64,000 nt of DNA from contig JANQLV010000019.1 of the NCBI GenBank assembly GCA_028280415.1, positions 62,001 through 126,000 of the forward strand. Direction: 5' to 3'. The stretch comes from Saprospiraceae bacterium. GTDB taxonomy: Bacteria > Bacteroidota > Bacteroidia > Chitinophagales > Saprospiraceae. Under the pieces are notes generated by a model that was not told where the DNA came from, searched no databases, and was given only the letters and a program-made list of their open reading frames with translations. Shown in pieces: positions 28,438 to 35,832 of this stretch (positions are counted from its first letter, which is position 1; each line of letters opens with the position of its first letter). Position numbers and translations under genes: made by a program.

Positions 28438-29208
28438 CTAGTTTTTGACGCCAGGTTTTACACTTTTAACCTGATTGAGGAAAGGCTCGTAATAACGAAT
28501 CCCCCGCTCAAGCATTTCCCCTACTCCATCGGCAGTAACCGTCGCCCCGGAAATACCATCTACACCATGCGCATCTCCTTTCTCAGCACCACCTTTGATC
28601 ACAGCAACCGAAGTATATTTTCCACTGATATCATAGATTTTCTTTCCCTTGAACTGTTCGGAAAAGGCAGGATTATCCTTGATTTCCGCTCCAAGACCGG
28701 GAGTTTCACCTTTGTGATCAAAAGAAGCTCCGGCTATAGTGGTAAGATCAGCTTCCAGAGCGATATTACCCCAAATTTCATCCCAAAGTCCATTACCGCG
28801 CACACTCAGGATATAGAATTTTCCTTTGTCGGTATTGTAAATATAAGCAGGCAAGATTCGATCCGCTTCCGTTTTTTTCTTCTCTTTAGCCATATCGATA
28901 TTTTCCGGCTTTCCTCCCTTGTATCCGGCAGCTATTATATCATCCGCAGTTAATTGCTGTCCGGACATATTAAGTGCTACCTGTTCTACATTATTATCAA
29001 AAATTTCAAGTACCTGATCATCCGTAAGGTCTTCGTGAACGACACCTTCACCAAGATGATCTGCTACAGCTGCGAGAACTGCTTTTTTGTTGAAAATCGC
29101 TTCGTTGATTTCTGAGCGCTCTTTAAGTCCGAGGAACAAAACGGTTAGTAGTACCGCAACAAGAGAGGTCATAATCAAAACAAAACGAACGACGTAACTT
29201 GTACTCAC
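28438..29208 (-). CDS. nqrC: Na+-translocating NADH-quinone reductase subunit C
   Basis: Carries one covalent FMN on the periplasmic side. The 256-residue protein has an N-terminal helix (FVLIMTSLVAVLLTVLFLGL) and a soluble domain ending in DGISGATVTADGVG; Thr223 of the SGAT motif is the expected phosphoester-linked FMN site. GLWDEIWGNIALEADLTTIA and GETPGLGAEI are also family features. It lies between nqrB and nqrD, consistent with the standard nqrABCDEF order. Confidence 0.96.
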   Translation of the reverse strand: MSTSYVVRFVLIMTSLVAVLLTVLFLGLKERSEINEAIFNKKAVLAAVADHLGEGVVHEDLTDDQVLEIFDNNVEQVALNMSGQQLTADDIIAAGYKGGKPENIDMAKEKKKTEADRILPAYIYNTDKGKFYILSVRGNGLWDEIWGNIALEADLTTIAGASFDHKGETPGLGAEIKDNPAFSEQFKGKKIYDISGKYTSVAVIKGGAEKGDAHGVDGISGATVTADGVGEMLERGIRYYEPFLNQVKSVKPGVKN

Positions 29209-29277
29209 AATTTTACTTTTTAATATTTAAAAAATATGCCTTAATATAGTTTATAACATCTCGAAAAAACGAATGTT

Positions 29278-30621
29278 TTAAGCACTTGCAGCTTCTAATG
29301 CAGCACTGCGTTTTGCACGACGTTTAATGTTCGCTTCTATCACATAATGATCAATGAGCGGAGCAAAAACGTTCATAAACAAGATGGCCAGCATCCAGCC
29401 TTCTGGATAAGCCGGATTGAGTACCCGGATAATTAATCCAACCATACCGATCAAAAATCCGTAGATCCATTTTCCCCTGTTAGTAGAGGCCGCAGTTACC
29501 GGATCAGTTGCCATGAAAGCCATTGCAAAGAAGAAACTTCCAATGTAAAACTGGTAATACCAGGGCACCAACATAAATTCAGTAGCTCCCCAGGCATTCA
29601 GGAGCAATCCCATTGTTGCACAACCTAAAATCATACTGACCATAATCCGCCAACTCGCGATTCCTGTAAGCAATAGAAAGGCTGCACCAACCAGAATGGC
29701 AGGCTTAGAAGTTTCACCAATTGATCCGGGAATGGTCCCCCACCACATTTGCGAAGTCGTATAAACATTCGTTACATCTTCCCAGCTTCCTTTGGCAGCA
29801 ATCCCCATTGGAGTTGCCCCGGTGTATCCATCAACGACCATTGCACCAGCCTGAAAAGTATCCAGCCCCATAGACTCAAAAAGCCCGTTGAAGAAACTAA
29901 GATGCCACCAGCCATATTCGGCAAAAGAGCCCGCAGTTGCTTTCATACTTCCGAGCATCACTTCCCCGGCTTCCGTATACATCATATTTCCTTCCGGATC
30001 AGTAAGTGGCTGTAAAAAGGTCGATACCCATACATGATCACCGGAGATCGTCGTCGGATACGCAAAAAAGACAAATACCCTGGCAAGAAGTGCAATATTC
30101 AGAATATTCATTCCCGTTCCTCCAAAAGCTTCTTTTCCAATCCAAACGGCAAATGCAACTGAAAGTGCCAAAATCCACATTGGAATATCCGGCGGCATAA
30201 TCAGCGGAATTAAGGCTCCCGAGACCAAAAAGCCTTCCTCTATCGCATGGCCTTTTTTAGCGGCATACCAGAACTCAATTCCCAGTCCTACCAGATGTGT
30301 TACTACGAATATGGGTAAGATTTGAATTAAGCCGTAAGCCAGTTTCAGGTGAATAGCTTCAATAAAGCCTGTGTGTACTCCCAAAGCCACAAAGTGCTGA
30401 TGTCCGATATTATAGGTACCGAAAATATAACACAATTGTAAAGCGATAACGACATGTACCATGGTCCGCTTTAAATCCATACCATCACGAATATGTACCC
30501 CACCTTTGGTTGTGCTGTTAGGCGAAAATGCGAACGTGAAGAAACCATCGTATAATGTGTGTAATAATGGCGATTTCTTTTTATCAGGTTCGATTTTTTG
30601 TAAAAACTTTAAAAGCCCCAT
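29278..30621 (-). CDS. nqrB: Na+-translocating NADH-quinone reductase subunit B
   Basis: Largest membrane subunit, 447 residues with about ten helices; takes part in Na+ transfer and binds riboflavin and FMN. The motif VVDGYTGATPMG around residue 267-270 is the covalent FMN site (Thr270 of TGAT by family analogy). Other family segments are GGVHIRDGMDLKRTM and GKEAFGGTGMNILN, plus MATDPVTAASTNRGKWIYG near the C-terminus. It lies 67 bp after nqrA. Confidence 0.96.
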   Translation of the reverse strand: MGLLKFLQKIEPDKKKSPLLHTLYDGFFTFAFSPNSTTKGGVHIRDGMDLKRTMVHVVIALQLCYIFGTYNIGHQHFVALGVHTGFIEAIHLKLAYGLIQILPIFVVTHLVGLGIEFWYAAKKGHAIEEGFLVSGALIPLIMPPDIPMWILALSVAFAVWIGKEAFGGTGMNILNIALLARVFVFFAYPTTISGDHVWVSTFLQPLTDPEGNMMYTEAGEVMLGSMKATAGSFAEYGWWHLSFFNGLFESMGLDTFQAGAMVVDGYTGATPMGIAAKGSWEDVTNVYTTSQMWWGTIPGSIGETSKPAILVGAAFLLLTGIASWRIMVSMILGCATMGLLLNAWGATEFMLVPWYYQFYIGSFFFAMAFMATDPVTAASTNRGKWIYGFLIGMVGLIIRVLNPAYPEGWMLAILFMNVFAPLIDHYVIEANIKRRAKRSAALEAASA

Positions 30622-30688
30622 TTTATTATTTATAATGAATAATTATGACCCGGAGTAAAACCCCAAGCCTTAAATACTACTTTTATTT

Positions 30689-32332
30689 TTAGCCTTGTTC
30701 TATCATCGCATCTAATCCCTCTCGCAAGATCGATTGTAACGGCTGTTTAGAAGTACAAACGAATTCGCATAGTGCCACATCTTCCTCAACTAGCTCATAG
30801 ATTCCCAGTCCCTCCATTCGCTCGAAATCATTAACGATAATTGATTTCATCAAATGTTGCGGGAAGATATCCATAGGCAGTACCTTTTCGTATTGCCCAG
30901 TCACCACAAAAGCTCTCTTTTCGCCATGTGTATTGGTATCCGGAGTAAATTTATATTTGGGATAAAGGAAGTTCGGGAAAGTTTTAGAAATACTGGGTCG
31001 TGGAGCGATAGGCAATAACCAGCCAAACATTTCATAATAATCTCCTTCTTTTACGACAGTGACTTGATCATCAAAATAATCCAGAAAACCGTCAGTAGTT
31101 TTTTGCTTTCCGGAAAGTACATCCCCGGATATGATTCTCGATGCATTTTCACCAGAGATATTATTTTTTAGCAAATCTCCAATACTGGCTCCAATATAAG
31201 TCTGAACGTATTTGGGCTCACTCAGCTCAGCGCCAGTAAGTGCAATTACCCGACTTGCATCGTATTTACCTTCCATAAACAGTGTACCGATAGTGATCAA
31301 ATCCTGAACATTGACGGTCCAGGCTTTTCGATTACCATCTACCGGTGCAATATGGTGGATTTGTATCCCTACATTTCCGCTGGGATGCGGTCCGTTGAAC
31401 CAACGCTTTTCTACGCCTGTAGCCCGCGTAAATGCAGGAGAGGGAGCTCCTTTAGCACGTGCATTGAGTCCTAAATAAACTTTCCCGCTGGTCAGTTTAC
31501 CTAACACATCAAGCCCTTTCTGAAATGCAGCTTCTTTGCCCTGGACAACAAAGTTTAAATCCGGAGCCAAAGGAGCAGAATCAAAAGTAGAAACAAAAAT
31601 GTTTGCCGGTACATCAGACTGCTCCGCAACCAGATTATAAGGTCTTTGACGGAAGAATGGCCAAACCCCGCTTTCCAATAGATAATTCACCAGCTCTTCC
31701 CTGCTTGCTCCTTCTATATCAAAGCTGTCAAAACTGCGATATTGTATTTCTTTATCTTTCAGGATAATAATTTCCGCAATAGATCGCTTGGCACCTCTTT
31801 TTACGTCAATAATCTCTCCGCTCACCGGAGATACATATTTAATGTCAGGACGTTTTTTATCAAAAAACAGAACATCCCCTGCTTTGATACTAGCCCCCAC
31901 TTCAGGAACAACTTTTGGAATTGGAGACATACCAAAAAAGTTCTGAGGCTGGATGGCAAAGGTATTCCGTTGAGATTCCTCATCTATAATTTGCTTCGCT
32001 TCTCCCTCCAGTAAGATATCATGACCTTTTCTTAAAAAAGTAATGGGCTCATTATTAGTATATGCCGGAGACGTTGATTGAAACAAGTTTCCAATCCTGG
32101 GAAAGATAGAAAAGTCTCTGCCTTTAGCATTTACTCCTACTTGTTGGGCCTCTATTCTCAACAGATTATCAGATACCCTTAAGACTACTCCAATGAGAAT
32201 CAATGCAGTAACCGCAATAAGAGCATAAGTAAAATAGTTAGAAGAAGACCCTCCTGAGGTTTGAGCCGTGGCTGTAAGAGTGGTCATAAGGAAGAAAATC
32301 AGGAATGCGGGTTTTATTATTCCGTTCTTCAA
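30689..32332 (-). CDS. nqrA: Na+-translocating NADH-quinone reductase subunit A with membrane-anchored N-terminal extension
   Basis: First gene of the operon, 547 residues. The family core begins near residue 97 (ITFLRKGHDILLEGEAKQII) and continues with AIQPQNFFGMSPIPKVVPEVG, IAEIIILKDKEIQYRSFD, GPHPSGNVGIQIHHIAPVDG and LPMDIFPQHLMKSIIVNDFE. In well-studied bacteria NqrA is a cytoplasmic, roughly 445-residue subunit without helices. Here about 95 extra residues precede it: a cleavable-type export signal (FLIFFLMTTLTATAQ), a short Ser/Gly stretch and a membrane helix (YFTYALIAVTALILIGVVLR). That topology would put a short loop in the periplasm and leave the core in the cytoplasm, anchored. The start codon is the only Met before the signal, so the extension appears genuine. 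Confidence 0.93.
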   Translation of the reverse strand: MKNGIIKPAFLIFFLMTTLTATAQTSGGSSSNYFTYALIAVTALILIGVVLRVSDNLLRIEAQQVGVNAKGRDFSIFPRIGNLFQSTSPAYTNNEPITFLRKGHDILLEGEAKQIIDEESQRNTFAIQPQNFFGMSPIPKVVPEVGASIKAGDVLFFDKKRPDIKYVSPVSGEIIDVKRGAKRSIAEIIILKDKEIQYRSFDSFDIEGASREELVNYLLESGVWPFFRQRPYNLVAEQSDVPANIFVSTFDSAPLAPDLNFVVQGKEAAFQKGLDVLGKLTSGKVYLGLNARAKGAPSPAFTRATGVEKRWFNGPHPSGNVGIQIHHIAPVDGNRKAWTVNVQDLITIGTLFMEGKYDASRVIALTGAELSEPKYVQTYIGASIGDLLKNNISGENASRIISGDVLSGKQKTTDGFLDYFDDQVTVVKEGDYYEMFGWLLPIAPRPSISKTFPNFLYPKYKFTPDTNTHGEKRAFVVTGQYEKVLPMDIFPQHLMKSIIVNDFERMEGLGIYELVEEDVALCEFVCTSKQPLQSILREGLDAMIEQG

Positions 32333-32361
32333 GACGCAAGTTTTTTTGTTAGAAATATAAA

Positions 32362-32380
32362 TGAAACCTATTAGGTTTCA
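32362..32380. promoter_or_regulatory. Inverted repeat at the nqr transcription start, candidate operator or leader stem
   Basis: TGAAACCTA-T-TAGGTTTCA is a perfect 9-bp inverted repeat around a single base. It begins 12 bp downstream of the nqr -7 box, so a bound repressor would block initiation; alternatively it forms a stem at the 5' end of the mRNA. Confidence 0.4.
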
Positions 32381-32391
32381 GAAAATCGGCA

Positions 32392-32399
32392 CAAAGATA
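32392..32399 (-). promoter_or_regulatory. -7 promoter box of the nqr operon
   Basis: On the minus strand the bases read TATCTTTG, an exact TAnnTTTG box, 60 bp before the nqrA start. No convincing -33 TTTG at the usual distance. Confidence 0.55.
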
Positions 32400-32629
32400 T
32401 AAACCTTTTCTATCAATATATACACTGTAGATTGCTAAAGTTGAGTCCTGAGTTTTATTTAGATTTATTCTAAATAAAATACTTATACATATTATTTTTT
32501 TTCTTCCTATAAAAACCTTATATTGTTGATCACTACAGTTTAATTCCTTTCGTTTCACTTTCGCTAAGTACTTATAGTAGACTTATTGATATTGCGTATG
32601 CATATCTCTAATAATGATTAAGCAAATAG

Positions 32630-32893
32630 CTGCATTTTTTAGAAAAAGGCACTATTTGCAAAATTGGCGAACTATATCAAAAAAATACCAGGTATACCTC
32701 TGTACTAGTTTATTTCGAACCAGGATCCAAACTTTCGGAAAAACCGGACAGCAACATTTATTTCCTCAAAGCCTTTAAGGATTTGTTCTACATCTTTTTC
32801 AGCAATAAATAATCTGAAGAGATATTGGATTATGCTTCTTTTAAAGGTGTAGAAACTGGCTTTAAAAACAACGAATATCCTTCAAAAGGATAA
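32630..32893 (+). pseudogene. Unrecognised coding-like stretch with an internal stop
   Basis: The frame has 87 codons with one stop at 32810-32812 and no start codon. It reads HFLEKGTICKIGELYQKN, then TSVLVYFEPGSKLSEKPDSN, IYFLKAFKDLF and after the stop SEEILDYASFKGVETGFKNN. The amino-acid mix is protein-like but no family is recognised. It ends two bases before the long palindrome. It could be chance. Confidence 0.2.
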
Positions 32894-32895
32894 AT

Positions 32896-32969
32896 TTCAA
32901 TCTGTAATTGTAGTTTGGTTTGTTTCCAGGCATGCCTGGAAACAAACCAAACTACAATTACAGATTGAA
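32896..32969. repeat. Perfect 74-bp palindrome without spacer
   Basis: Bases 32896-32932 (starting TTCAATCTGTAATTGTAG, ending CCAGGCA) are the exact reverse complement of 32933-32969 (starting TGCCTGGAAACAAACC, ending CAGATTGAA). I checked all 37 pairs; the next pair outward (32895/32970) fails. There is no loop and no T run, so it is not a normal terminator. Confidence 0.95.
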
Positions 32970-33044
32970 CCAATCGAGCTCATAATTAAGCCAAGTTGTG
33001 ATGAATGAGAAGAAATAAGGAGAATTTTCTCTCTTCAGGAATAA

Positions 33045-33339
33045 ATGCAAGCAGAATTAATTAATGATAGCATCAACTTCGAGGATGGCTGAAAAAATTT
33101 AAACTACAATTTAAGGAGGTTCACCCGAAGTTCTTTGAAAATTTAAGGCAAGGATACCCGAAATCAAGTGAGAATAGCATTTGTCCTATGTCTGGGGGTG
33201 GCTTATCAATAAAATAAATATGCCATCTGACGAGGTACATATACATGCACGTGTTATTCAAAACACATTCTCGGTTAAAGATAAAATGGTATTAGAAAAG
33301 TCAATAGATTTGATTCGTTTTGTCAATAAGAATATTTGA
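33045..33339 (+). pseudogene. Frameshifted C-terminus of a LuxR-like HTH regulator (TPR/sensor-HTH type of Bacteroidota)
   Basis: Three frames together give a recognisable C-terminus. Frame from 33045: QAELINDSINFED. Frame from 33083: GWLKKFKLQFKEVHPKFFEN, then LRQGYPKSSENSICPMSGGG and LSIK before a stop at 33215. Last frame to 33339: MPSDEVHIHARVIQNTFS, VKDKMVLEKSIDLIRFVNK. The order W..F...F.eVHP.FF..L...yP, lSxKEIA-like, then (R)xRixktfslkdk matches the HTH end of Bacteroidota sensor/TPR-LuxR proteins. At least two frameshifts and an altered recognition region show that it is dead. The upstream sensor part is missing. Confidence 0.5.
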
Positions 33340-33635
33340 ATTTTGCGCTTTCGAAAAATCGTCTACGTATTATACATATGCCTTATAGGTTTTTTACCTA
33401 TTAGGCTCTGGATTTTACTATTTTTTAACATTTTTATCTCAGGTATGTCCGGTGTTTTTACTTTTAAAAAAATGAAAATACGTGCATATTTGCAGTACAA
33501 TAATAAAAGAGAGAATAGAACATAATATTTAATAGGCTAGATGAATAATTAAAGGCACTATCTATTCTATTTCAATACTTACCTTTCAATTAACCAAAGA
33601 AAGTATCCATCTGGATATCCAAGGATATCCGCATG

Positions 33636-33656
33636 TTTTCTCCAAAGTGGAGAAAA
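33636..33656. other. Short perfect hairpin
   Basis: TTTTCTCCA / TGGAGAAAA, nine pairs around an AAG loop. Just upstream are two copies of GGATATCC (33613-33630 region). Part of the hairpin cluster before pnuC. Confidence 0.5.
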
Positions 33657-33677
33657 TCAAGAATAAGGGAGTGACCG

Positions 33678-33727
33678 AGTCTTGGTTGTTTTGCATTCTT
33701 CGGAATGCAAGGCACCAAGACTTTTTA
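33678..33727 (+). terminator. Two-part hairpin with UUCG tetraloop and T run, terminator or end of a small RNA
   Basis: Outer stem AGTCTTGG (33678-33685) / CCAAGACT (33715-33722) encloses an inner stem TTGCATTC / GAATGCAA closed by C(TTCG)G, the most stable RNA tetraloop context. A T run follows (33722-33726). Only the plus strand gives a T tract, yet no intact plus-strand gene precedes it. A weak -7-like CATATTTG lies at 33485-33492, so a small RNA of about 230 nt is possible. Confidence 0.5.
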
Positions 33728-33821
33728 AGAGTTCCCTTCAAGGAAGGTTTTAATAACTTTCCAGATAATAGTTTTGCTAATATTTGTTTGTTATATTAGA
33801 TACGGGAATCTTCGGCCTCGG

Positions 33822-34469
33822 CTACTTTGCGTAGTTGAGGTCTTTTTGTTGCAGGTCTTTCCATTTCAGATAACCTATAATTGCAATGACCGTATAAATG
33901 ATCATTAATAAAGCATAGAGATAGTATTCCCGGTGAAAATACATTCCCGCAGTCACCAGGTCAATAAAAATCCAGTACAGCCAATTTTCCAATATTTTGC
34001 GCGTGACCATATAGGTTGCTATAAAACTAAATATCGTGGTAAAGGCATCGATGAGCGGCAATTGAGCATCCGTAAAGTTTTTCAAGCTCCAGGCCAGGAC
34101 GAGCGCCAGGATTATTCCCAGACCAATGGCTTGCAAATGTTGCGAGGATTTCCAGGTATGTATTTTCAGAACGCTACTTTCCGTTTCATAAAATACTTCT
34201 TCATTTTTTCGCCGACTCCAGGCATACCAGCCATAGAAGCCGGCAATAACATAATAAAGATAAAGTGCTGACTCAGCGTATAATTTTCCCGAATAAAAAA
34301 GATAAATACTTAATAAAGAACCAATAATTCCAAAAAACCAACACAAAATATTCTCATAAGCAGCCAAAATAACATAGATTAAGCCACTGATCACTGCTCC
34401 TATTTCGATCCAGCTCATATTTTCAAAAGCCTGATAAATCAAGGCTCCAATTGAAAGATTTTCTTGCAT
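33822..34469 (-). CDS. pnuC: Nicotinamide riboside/mononucleoside transporter PnuC
   Basis: Integral membrane transporter with seven to eight helices, 215 residues. It imports nicotinamide riboside as an NAD precursor. Family features: IEIGAVISGLIYVILAAYEN, WFFGIIGSLLSIYLFYSGKL, YYVIAGFYGWYAWSRRKN (substrate-site aromatic residues) and ENWLYWIFIDLVTAGMYF. No riboswitch or NadR partner gene was seen nearby. Divergent from the MoxR gene, with about 100 bp between. Confidence 0.92.
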   Translation of the reverse strand: MQENLSIGALIYQAFENMSWIEIGAVISGLIYVILAAYENILCWFFGIIGSLLSIYLFYSGKLYAESALYLYYVIAGFYGWYAWSRRKNEEVFYETESSVLKIHTWKSSQHLQAIGLGIILALVLAWSLKNFTDAQLPLIDAFTTIFSFIATYMVTRKILENWLYWIFIDLVTAGMYFHREYYLYALLMIIYTVIAIIGYLKWKDLQQKDLNYAK

Positions 34470-34567
34470 ACTTTTTATATATTATTCTTTTTACAAACCT
34501 AACTTAGTACTCATTTCTTCGTATTTCATAAAGGTAAGCACACCGCTAAAAATAAACAGGATTAGGC

Positions 34568-35407
34568 ATGAAATTTAAAGGGACCGATACCTACGTTGCT
34601 ACACAAGAATTGCAAATCGCCGTAAATGCAGCGATTCATTTAGAAAAACCACTGATTGTCAAAGGTGAGCCCGGTACGGGGAAAACCTTGCTGGCACATG
34701 AAATTGCCAGAGCATTGGATAAACCTATTATTACCTGGCATATCAAATCAACGACTACTGCACAGCAGGGCTTGTACGAATACGACGCCGTTTCCAGGCT
34801 GCGGGATTCTCAACTGGGGGCGGAAGGCGTGGAAGATATTTCCAATTATATTAAAAAAGGAAAATTATGGGAAGCATTTGAGGCCGAAGAGTCTGTAATA
34901 CTGCTCATCGATGAAATTGACAAAGCCGATATCGAATTCCCCAATGATCTTTTGCTCGAACTGGATAAGATGGAATTTTACTGCTACGAACTTCAGGAAA
35001 CCATTAAAGCCAAGCAGCGCCCGATTATTCTGATTACTTCAAATAATGAAAAAGAACTGCCCGACGCATTTCTCCGCAGATGTCTTTTCCATTATATACG
35101 CTTCCCCGAATCAGAGACGATGCAACGAATTGTGGATGTGCATTATCCCAATATTGAACAAGAGCTGGTAACGAATGCCATGAAGCTTTTTTATAATATC
35201 CGGGATGTTCGCGGTATAAAAAAGAAACCATCGACTAGTGAACTACTGGATTGGTTAAGATTATTACTCCTCGAACGAATCGAGTCCGGGCAATTGGACG
35301 ATATTGATTTGAATAAGGATATCCCGCCTCATTTAGGCGCATTAATAAAAAATGAACAAGATTTGGATTTGATGGAAGCGCTCCGGAAAGGAAAAAGATT
35401 TTATTAG
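34568..35407 (+). CDS. MoxR-family AAA+ ATPase
   Basis: The 279-residue protein has Walker A GEPGTGKT near residue 37, Walker B VILLIDEIDKAD near 120, sensor 1 in IILITSNNEKELPDAFLRRC and arginine-finger-type RR. MoxR ATPases act as chaperones for maturation of protein complexes, usually next to a VWA-domain gene. No VWA gene lies beside this one in the window, which is somewhat unusual. Monocistronic, convergent with the DUF1573 gene and separated from it by a strong hairpin. Confidence 0.9.
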   Translation: MKFKGTDTYVATQELQIAVNAAIHLEKPLIVKGEPGTGKTLLAHEIARALDKPIITWHIKSTTTAQQGLYEYDAVSRLRDSQLGAEGVEDISNYIKKGKLWEAFEAEESVILLIDEIDKADIEFPNDLLLELDKMEFYCYELQETIKAKQRPIILITSNNEKELPDAFLRRCLFHYIRFPESETMQRIVDVHYPNIEQELVTNAMKLFYNIRDVRGIKKKPSTSELLDWLRLLLLERIESGQLDDIDLNKDIPPHLGALIKNEQDLDLMEALRKGKRFY

Positions 35408-35446
35408 GTATGAAGTTTTAGGTCTTAAAACCCAAAACTTCATACC
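35407..35446. terminator. Bidirectional hairpin between convergent genes
   Basis: GGTATGAAGTTTT (35407-35419) pairs perfectly with AAAACTTCATACC (35434-35446), with three more pairs inside. It overlaps the last base of the MoxR stop codon and ends ten bases before the DUF1573 stop. There is no long T tract, so termination strength is uncertain. Confidence 0.5.
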
Positions 35447-35455
35447 CTGTTGTGC

Positions 35456-35758
35456 CTAATATATTATGGCCCTATATTTCAATTCGAAGAGGTACTGATA
35501 TCCCGTTTTAGGATTGATATTCTCCAGCAAAATATCCAGCGTTTTATTTGCTTTTCCTTTGTCTTCTTCTCCACTGTGGAAAATCACTTTGATTTCTCCT
35601 TTTTCTCCCGGTTTATACGTTGCTCCCTCTTCATATATGATTTCGGAGCATTCACAGCCGGATACCAATTCTAAAACAATATCTTCTGTCCCGGTATTGG
35701 TAAACTTATAAACATGCTCCACATTATCGCCCTTTTTCACTTTACCAAAATCGTGCAT
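35456..35758 (-). CDS. DUF1573 domain, probably the frameshifted C-terminal part of the upstream OmpA protein
   Basis: From its only Met the protein has 100 residues: MHDFGKVKKGDNVEHVYKFT, NTGTEDIVLELVSGCECSEI, YKPGEKGEIKVIF, TLDILLENINPKTGYQYLFE. This is a DUF1573 Ig-like domain, but the Met lies inside the first conserved strand; family members normally begin some residues earlier (here SLTFDKEM, encoded in frame). No signal peptide precedes it. The frame stays open upstream to 35866, through an 11-A run at 35844-35854 inside the OmpA gene, without any other start codon. One extra A would join it directly to OmpA. See the finding on this junction. Confidence 0.7.
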   Translation of the reverse strand: MHDFGKVKKGDNVEHVYKFTNTGTEDIVLELVSGCECSEIIYEEGATYKPGEKGEIKVIFHSGEEDKGKANKTLDILLENINPKTGYQYLFELKYRAIIY

Positions 35759-35832
35759 TTCCTTGTCAAAAGTTAAACTAAGCCCCTTGGGGGAAGTTTG
35801 AACAGCCTGGAAACTGGGAGCAGATCCGTTAC

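Larger units (their letters stand above)
32333..33821. other. 1.5-kb decayed intergenic region between nqrA and pnuC
   Basis: No intact gene. It contains, in order: the nqr leader and promoter (32362-32399), an unassigned open stretch with one stop (32630-32893), a 74-bp perfect palindrome (32896-32969), a frameshifted HTH gene remnant (33045-33339), and a cluster of hairpins (33610-33760). Small Ile/Phe-rich frames at 32349-32558 and 33343-33525 have non-standard starts and no family likeness. The overall picture is a former accessory insertion under decay. Confidence 0.6.

Noticed and set aside
32349-32558. Minus-strand 69-codon frame before nqrA
   Set aside because: It covers the nqr promoter and leader, and has no family likeness.
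33343-33525. Plus-strand 60-codon hydrophobic frame
   Set aside because: Starts with TTG in a decayed region, Phe/Ile-rich by AT content; no support.
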